Assembly (NCBI GenBank): GCA_035079385.1
Contig: JAVHKY010000010.1
Coordinates: 558,001-622,000 of the forward strand
Length of the DNA stretch: 64,000 nucleotides
Source of the DNA: Aspidiotus rigidus
Taxonomy: Eukaryota; Arthropoda; Insecta; Hemiptera; Diaspididae
Direction: 5' to 3'
Positions 57,226 to 64,000 of this stretch are shown one piece after another. Positions within the stretch are counted from its first letter, which is position 1. Each line of letters starts with the position of its first letter. Below the pieces are notes generated by a model, which made no database searches, was not told the DNA's origin, and saw only the letters and a program-made list of their open reading frames with translations. Both the position numbers and the translations under genes were made by a program.

Positions 57226-58130
57226 GAGTTACCGGTACGCTTCTATGATTTAAAAAGAAAGTACATCGTCTTTGACTTTCTAGTTCTAATTTTTCTGGAT
57301 AAATTGTCCCGAGATTCCTCAATCCGTTTTTTTTTACAGCTCTTCTGTCATCGAAATCTTCTCTGTAATTGTTCTGAATAGTCATGTTAGATTCTGGTAC
57401 ATATCTTGATTCCACATTCCACATAGACTTAATTTTATGAAATGTTTGTAGAAGTTAGAAATTTACCATTCCGATTTACGTGCATAAAATTTTACTTCAT
57501 AAAAATATTGTCAATTTCAATAGTAATTCAATATTGCTAAACGGAGACAAAAATCAAAGCGAAGTTTCACAAATATGTTCAAGTAAACTTTTTAAGAAAC
57601 GATCTATAAGATTCTAGCTTGTTATTTATACGATGTAATTTTTGTATGTAGGTATTCAAATTAGTTCCCTCACTCTTAGAAGCGAGTTATAAAAAAAAAA
57701 AATTGTTGGCCATGTTTTCAAAATTTTGCATATACCCAATTATCATCTGTTTCGAAATTTTCATCCAGTGAAATATGTTTAACAGGTGAAAACCAACGAA
57801 AATGGTTCTTTGTTCTAGTTTTTAGAGTTTTCAGCCTTTGTAAAGTATTTTATCAAATCATTGATGAATTAAATGAATAAAAATTGAAATATTTTCGAAT
57901 TTAAAACTGACTAAACCAATAAAAACTGATTATGCACCTTAACTCAAACATGTATTAGAGGGGGGGGGGGGGCAATGACTATGGTGATGAGGAAAGAGAA
58001 AAATTCAATTTCACAATTTCAATCACCCAGAGCTGTCACTAATCGTTCCTAAATTCGCATATAAATTAATGATCTGTAGATGCGCTGTTGTTGATGTTGA
58101 GAAGGTAATCATAGCGTTTTTTACCATGAC
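57226..58130. other. unannotated DNA with poly-G run
   Basis: A poly-G tract lies at about 57960-57972. No gene or repeat boundary could be supported. Confidence 0.4.
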
Positions 58131-58330
58131 ACAGCAAATTAATAAAATCGACTATTTTTTGTGAAAAATGCGAAGAACAAAAATTGTAGCCATCTTAATT
58201 TCCTGTCGAGTGAATATAATTTCAAATGTCTTGGGTCAAGTTTTCAAGATCATCACCTTTTCAACAAGCTTCCGCAAATGACCGTCACAGGAAACATAGA
58301 GAGCGCTTTCTTTGGGTAAAGGGTGTAAGT
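58130..58330. repeat. dispersed repeat family R2 copy b
   Basis: Direct-orientation counterpart of 34190-34420 (AATAAAATCGACTATTTTTTG, AACAAAAATTGTAGCC, CATAGAGAGCGC). Confidence 0.55.
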
Positions 58331-59591
58331 TGATGGAAGTTAGAAATATTTCATGAATTTATGCAACCTTCTAGTTTACGTTGGACTCTTTCCTCATTTT
58401 TTCAAGAGCTACGTGACTGTAAATTTATTCATCTACCAAACTGATATTTTCATTAATTACTTCATGTATGGAACGTTTGTTTGCAAACAAACGACTGCAA
58501 ATGACAAATGGAAATCTGTTTGAATCGACTTGCATAGAAAAGTGTTGCAGTTAAGGACATTTATACCTTAGAACTAAGGGTTCAATCAATAAGAAACATT
58601 GAAAAAACATCCCTTCTCCAAATTATACTTAATTTTTAAATTGTTACAATTTTGAAAAATTTGCTCTTCATCAGAAGTAGGTTACGTTTGAATAGAAAGT
58701 CTCAGAATTTCTGGTTTGACTTAGCGCTTTGCAATTCAAAGTTTCACACTCCCCAAAAGTCCGCCAGATTTGCTAACATTGTGCCAAACAAATGGAGAAA
58801 AGAAAAATTGAGGCGGACTCACACTGATTCTGTTGCAAACATACTGTCAACATGTTACACAATATCTATCCAAATGCAATTGAATTGGTTATATTACTTG
58901 TATCTACAAAAATGTTTCCAGCACTTTGTGTGAATCCGGCTTCAAGAAAAATCTTGTGAGTCTTTTTCTCGTACTAACTGAGACTGATTCTGGCTACAAT
59001 TTCAATTAGTGAATGAATGAGTTGGTGATTGATTATTGTTATAAAGTTGAAACTATTCAAAAGTTCACTATTTTGAAAAAGTGTCCAATGTTATTTATTT
59101 TTCTGAAAATAATTCAATTTGTGGAAATCTTCTAATAATCCCACATTCACTCACGGTGTCATGACGTCACTATGTTTGAAAATCTACTTTTTTCTAACTA
59201 GTGGCTGTCTGAACAGAAGAATTTCTTTTTTGTGGAAATTCACGCGCAAAATCCATAAATTACTAATACATTTTGCTTTACAACAACTTGGCAACAGAAT
59301 TCCCTGACGTTGCAAAGAAATTGGTCTATTGTTGAAAGTTCTTGTCAATTAATAACTAAATGCCGTGGATCTAATTAAGTTCAATCACATAGAAAATACA
59401 AGATTGGTTCTGTATAAAAACACATATAATATTCTTTCGCATAAACATTCTCGGCCAGCAGAGAGGGAAACACAGTAAAATTTAAACCTACAAAATCACT
59501 GACTATTAGTAATTCATCATACACAGAACTAGATTGCGCTATCACCTTCTCGCAACACCTTTTCTAATACATTGCGTATGGACGCAGAGGA

Positions 59592-59607
59592 GTCGCCATC
59601 TAGCGGA
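59592..59607 (-). promoter_or_regulatory. CTCF-like motif
   Basis: The plus strand reads GTCGCCATCTAGCGGA, whose complement TCCGCTAGATGGCGAC agrees with the CTCF core CCGCNNGRTGGCG shared by animals. It is a single-site sequence match only, with no evidence of occupancy. Confidence 0.45.
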
Positions 59608-59879
59608 CTAGTGGAATGCTGCCTTTTGAATGGCGTCGGCTTTCAGTTTTGCATAACGGGCCCCTAAAGCTGGCGACAAAATCACGTTCATCCTTATTTT
59701 ATCAATCTTGCGGTTCAAATAAAAAATTGAAAGGGAGATAATTCGAAGTCTTTGCTACTTCCTCTTAGGTGGACCTAATTTTGTATCAAAACAGGATGGC
59801 CACTTTTTGGAAAAACTGAAAAACCGGAATAAGTTGTTGCGATATTTCATTTGACATGAAAAAATGAGGGAGAGATCGG

Positions 59880-60110
59880 AAAATTTGATAAATTTAAAAA
59901 AAAAATCAGGGAAAATATATTTAAATAATAATAAAATATTTATAATTAATAAATTTATTAAAATAATTTTAATATTATTTTGAATTTGATTAATTATATT
60001 GTGCAAGCTTAAGCGAAATAATAATATTATAATTAAAATTTAATAACAGTTTATTTTTAGAAAAAGAAAAAATTAAAAATTATTAGTAAAATTAAAATAT
60101 CAACTTAATC
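59880..60110. repeat. very AT-rich low-complexity block
   Basis: Almost pure A/T words such as AATAATAATAAAATATTTATAA. The minus-strand frame rich in I, N, L and F is a composition artefact. Confidence 0.85.
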
Positions 60111-63100
60111 AATTGAATAGTTCATCGCTTTCTGAACAGGTCCAAACAACGATGTCAAAGGACCTATTGGGACTCTACAGGGCGATAGCGCGCTTGCATT
60201 GTAACCAATAGCAGCGCACAATATTTGTTTTTCATCTCACAAGAAAAACGTCTAGCAACTTTCGGAATTCGCTCAACACTTTTATGGTTTTCTTTTGGGA
60301 GTCTGATCTACTGTGCTCATGTTTGATGGTGCAACCTTTTACTGCTATGTATCGTTCGGGGTGGTTCAATTGCGATTTAAGTATTCAGCAGTCATATTCT
60401 CGAAGTTTAAAATTTCAATTTCTCTCCTACCTAGTTGATAAGACTAGTCTTTACAGTCTAAATTAATAGATCGGGTCTTCTGATTCTTGATTTTCGTAGA
60501 AGAAGTCTTGAATCGAACGTTTTGAATGCGATGAATACTGATGATCAAATCAAAAGAGTAAAAGTCAAGCTTCTTCATTCCCAATTCCGAGAAGATACCT
60601 TGAATCGATATTCGTACTCGCTGAACCAGTCACCCTGGTTTGTACATGTATGGAAACATCCAGCTGTCTTGTAGAGTCTGCGTGTTTATACTATATAGTC
60701 GAAGGAAATAAAGGACATTCCGTGCAGCGGATGTCTTCATTCGCGCGACGTGCCGTATCGCACTACCGCGATTGAAGAAAGATACTACTGTGAAAGAAAA
60801 GCGCCGCGAGCCTTTCGCTATTGCATCACGCTTTTACAGGATCACGAATTTTTCAATTCAGACGAGGTTACCGTTGCGATATCGCGTTTTGTAGCGTCCG
60901 GCGCCAACCTCAATTCTTGAAAGTGTGTAAAATTTTGCGGGCGCGAGATTCACGCCAATTTTCCCTGAACACCTGCTTGCTCTATCAAATTTCGAAGTAC
61001 GAGACGCATTTGTTGCGTTCGATTTAGCGTCGAGGCCATTAACTGGAGCAAGTAACAGCTCAAATCTCATGTGCAGCGTAACATATGTACTGGACATTTT
61101 CCTTAGATGCGTGCACTTATATCACATTACGCGAATTTCAGCATTTCTATCACGATTAGTTGGAGAGGGACTTGTCAGTAAACCGTTCGTGACCTACTAG
61201 CAATCGTCAATGTTTACGACGATTGTCGTTATTCACGAATGATATAATCGATTACATGCAACAGATGGTGCACATCGTACCTGTATGGTATATATGGTTG
61301 AGCACTTTTTATTATTATTTTTTTCTTTTTCGTAGCTAGTGTATTAATGCCACCTTACAGTTTATCACGTTCGAACGTCTTCGTATTAATCTTCATTTAT
61401 TAGCGAGCGTATTTAACCGGTTGTAATGAGATGGGAAACGAGTACATGCTGTACATACTCTGTTTGTTCGAAGAATTGGCTTAATACGTGCAAAGAAAAT
61501 GAGTGAGAGAAAAAGTGTTGTTATGTTATGTGCACTATTTATTATTGTAGCGCCATATGGTGTTTGTCCGTGATGTGAATTTGGCAACCCGGCGTAAAAT
61601 ATTGTTTGAGAACTTTCACTCCTCGACCGGTTCGATTTTCCATCATGTAAATGCTTTCCTTTGCGTACCTTCCAAAGTCTCGAGGGCCACGATATTTTGA
61701 AAATTAAAATACGACAATTGGAGAACAGCAGTGGTTACTACACCATCCGTGGTGTTGTGTGCATCATTCATTCTCGTAAACTACGTAGAATTTCCACTTT
61801 ATTGTATCTCCATTAATAATCATGAAATATGGTCTACTATTTGACAAAAACGTCGAACAATGGTCGAACAAATGAAGAAATACGACCTCTATTTTACGTA
61901 TTGATCGGTAGATCGCGAACGCAGAATGTGTTTTTCATAAAAGTTTCACTCTACAGTTAAGTAGTATACAGACAGCAAATAGTTAGAAAACACCATTAAA
62001 TATTAAAGAGATCCTTTTTCGGAAAATTCATACGATTATGATGTAACGAGACGCAGTTTGCGATTTTTTTTTTTTCGTTCTGTTTTTTTCTGCAATGAGA
62101 TGACAACGAGAACGGAGACGAATATCGCTTGCACCCGCTGTAATATGCGCATGTTGTTTGTGTATGCGACGACATGCATTAGGAAACTTACTAAGAAACT
62201 GTTCGAATAAATTATGGCATAAAATTACAGCGGTGTATCCGTCTCCTCGTATGATGGAGAAACAAGAAAAATATTAAGTGTTGAAAAAAACGCGTAACAT
62301 TATGCGGAACTCCGGCTCCCTTTGAGAAAAAATTACGCTGCGAATTAGATGTGTGCAGACTGGCCAGATAGTCGGCTAGTGAAACACTTCTTTCAATAGC
62401 TCTTTTTTTTTTTTTATTCTTCATCACAGGAATAAGTGCAACCGGTGATGATGTCTGGGCACTTGTTGAATCTGAACGTTCAGGTTTTTGTTCTGATAAT
62501 GGTGGAGCGTTATGAATAGCAGATTAAGGACCTGTCAAACGCTCGAAGAGCACTAGGGCACGTGGACCATTATTTTTGCAACCTGAAAGACATCGAGTTC
62601 ACCTCTCAAATATCCCCTATTGAACTGTAGAAAGGTCTGACTAGAAAAAATTTTGGAAAATTTTAGGTTATCCTCAGGCAATCACGTTTACTGGGGACTG
62701 AAATATATTGGATCCTTGCTCGTACAATTGCGAGCGCGTGGAAGGATGACGACCCTTTATGAAGATCAACATTGTATGAAAGGGGGAGGGTGTCCCTTAA
62801 TAACGAGAGGTATTTAGGATGGAAGGGGGGGGTGCAGAATCTGATGGGAAAAGTTTAAGGATTTCGGCAAGTATCACGAAATTTATTTCCGGCAAAAATA
62901 TAATCCAAAATATAGAAAAATTAGGTTAGCTCCCATTACTCAATGGCAACAATGATCGAGTGTCTAAGTTAGAAGGTCGGAGACACCCAATAATGGTTGC
63001 CAAACGCAAACAGGAAATTGTTTTGAAATCACTCTTTTTTTTAGTCAGACTTCGTGGTGCTAGGATCGCACTTCAATAGGAAATAACTTCACGCACTTAC

Positions 63101-63270
63101 ATGCTGATTTTACACAACCCAGTATCCCGGCTTTTCTTATCAATTTCATTGAAAACTATCGTAGCGATCCTAGCGGTCGGTCGACCCGAATTTGAACACT
63201 GACACCCTCTTTCTTACCACCAAGTTGGCGGCGATTTAGAACTACTGCTGTCGAGAAATTTCTGTACTGA
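60110..63270. other. unannotated DNA
   Basis: About 3.1 kb of short frames without domains. Poly-T runs lie near 62065 and 62403. No gene could be supported. Confidence 0.4.
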
Positions 63271-63282
63271 CAAACAACGACC

Positions 63283-63585
63283 AGAAGAGGAAAGAAATCG
63301 AGATAGTAAAGCAGATCGCAACAGCTGTCAGTTACTCCAAGAGGCGTGGTTGAGGAAGTCCGATTTAAAGAATGGGAATCTATGACAACACAATGAGAAA
63401 ATAGTCTGGATCACTACCATACAGAAAGTACACGAACAAGGTGATAAAGGCATTCGATAGTTACGATGTAAATCCATAACAACCCACCCATGGTGAAGAG
63501 AATAAGCAACGACTAGACGGAAGAGAAGGGCTAGAGGAACTTGAGGACAGTGCGAAAGCATCTACACTGGTCAGACTTGGCGCGC
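63283..63585 (+). pseudogene. fragment of a Penelope-like element (linker and GIY-YIG region)
   Basis: The plus strand reads KRKEIEIVKQIATAVSYSKR at 63283-63342, matching RKEIEIVKRIAEV of the element at 45.3-47.8 kb. It ends with CCCACCCATGGTGAAGAGAA (from about 63484) and CATCTACACTGGTCAGACT (from about 63560), which match that element's endonuclease region. Stops and deletions break it. It is therefore another member of the same family in opposite orientation. Confidence 0.7.
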
Positions 63586-63586
63586 A

Positions 63587-64000
63587 TTAACACACGGATT
63601 GTTCATTTACCCAGCTCACTCTGAGCAATTCTTGCTTTCCATTCCTCAGGCAAGGAGCGCCTGGCCTCCTGCTTGATCCATAAAGCCTGTTGATCGGTCG
63701 TTGTCTTCGTTTTTGCTTTGAACACCACCGCTCTCTCTTCAGCAATTCGTTCGAGTAATACGCAAAGAGCCTCCATCGGGACAGTACGGTGGATCTTTTC
63801 CAGCTCTCTCTTTCTGTAGAGTCTTTATGAAGTTGGCCCATACTGGGGCACCATATAAGAGGATTCTTGGTTCTCTCAGCGCTCCTACGTTCCTCATCAG
63901 GTAGCTTAGGTATGGATCTGCCATCAGGAAACGGTGCCTGAAGCTCAACATTGAGTCAAACCAGATGCATAGGTACTTCAAATGGCAGAGACGAAGCATT
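63587..64000 (-). pseudogene. jockey/R1-type non-LTR reverse transcriptase, C-terminal part (runs off the window)
   Basis: Entering from the right edge, the minus strand reads LKYLCIWFDSMLSFRHRF, then ILLYGAPVWAN. These match the RT thumb region of jockey/R1-clade elements (KYLGVWLDxxLSF and LLYGAPVWA). After a frameshift near 63795 it continues EALCVLLERIAEERAVVFKA, LPEEWKARIAQSELGK and a stop near 63601. The catalytic YxDD motif would lie beyond the window. It abuts the Penelope fragment at 63585, so one has inserted next to or into the other. Confidence 0.75.

Overview
This is a eukaryotic nuclear window, most likely from an arthropod and plausibly an insect. It is AT-rich, rich in microsatellites and homopolymers, and lacks operon-like structure. 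Its transposable elements (Penelope-like elements with GIY-YIG endonuclease, jockey/R1-type non-LTR fragments, hAT-type and pogo/Tigger-type DNA elements, a candidate solo LTR) are a typical arthropod mix. I found no long conserved host protein-coding exon. Nearly every open frame is short and has no recognisable domain. The window reads as intergenic or long-intron DNA carrying old repeats, a few isolated splice-flanked candidate exons, and one structured RNA locus.

The outstanding locus is 17.58-22.90 kb on the plus strand. A unit of about 240 bp is repeated 18 times. In each unit a segment of about 80 nt is far better conserved than the rest. It has the architecture of a box C/D snoRNA: a short terminal stem (GTGCCA/TGGCAC), C box ATGATGA, D box CTGA, a C'-like motif, and a guide CTTAGGACACCT. 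That guide is perfectly complementary over 12 nt to the conserved 28S rRNA segment AGGUGUCCUAAG. Between the snoRNAs, recurrent ...TATAG and GTAGAT/GTACAT motifs define a possible repeated pattern of about 58-nt exons and about 175-nt introns, as in a UHG-type snoRNA host gene. The last copy has an unrelated but perfectly paired 8-bp terminal stem, which supports an RNA structure rather than a plain satellite. Two transposons have landed in the array: a pogo/Tigger remnant (18.22-18.97 kb) and a 420-bp candidate solo LTR (19.44-19.86 kb).

Layout: 0-5.2 kb, degenerate short repeats, a (CT)n tract and one candidate small exon; 5.2-6.3 kb, a decayed Penelope-like element; 8.7-9.3 kb, a non-LTR 3' end; 10.8-11.2 kb, a foldback repeat; 12.1 kb, a splice-flanked 38-nt candidate exon; 14.9 kb, a candidate first exon; 17.3-22.9 kb, the snoRNA array; 27.4-30.0 kb, dispersed repeats, a second non-LTR 3' end and a large inverted repeat; 32.4-34.8 kb, an A-rich repeat, a hAT MITE and dispersed repeats; 36.8 kb, a candidate recursive splice site or noncoding exon; 37.0-41.0 kb, MITEs, a tiny non-LTR fragment and a hAT element; 45.3-47.8 kb, a Penelope-like element bounded by inverted repeats; 50.9-53.3 kb, complex repeats with CRE palindromes, a hairpin and a MITE; 57-58.3 kb, more dispersed repeats; 59.6 kb, a CTCF-like site; 63.3-64.0 kb, a Penelope fragment abutting a non-LTR fragment that leaves the window.

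All calls come from reading the sequence without database searches. Repeat boundaries are approximate unless inverted termini are stated.
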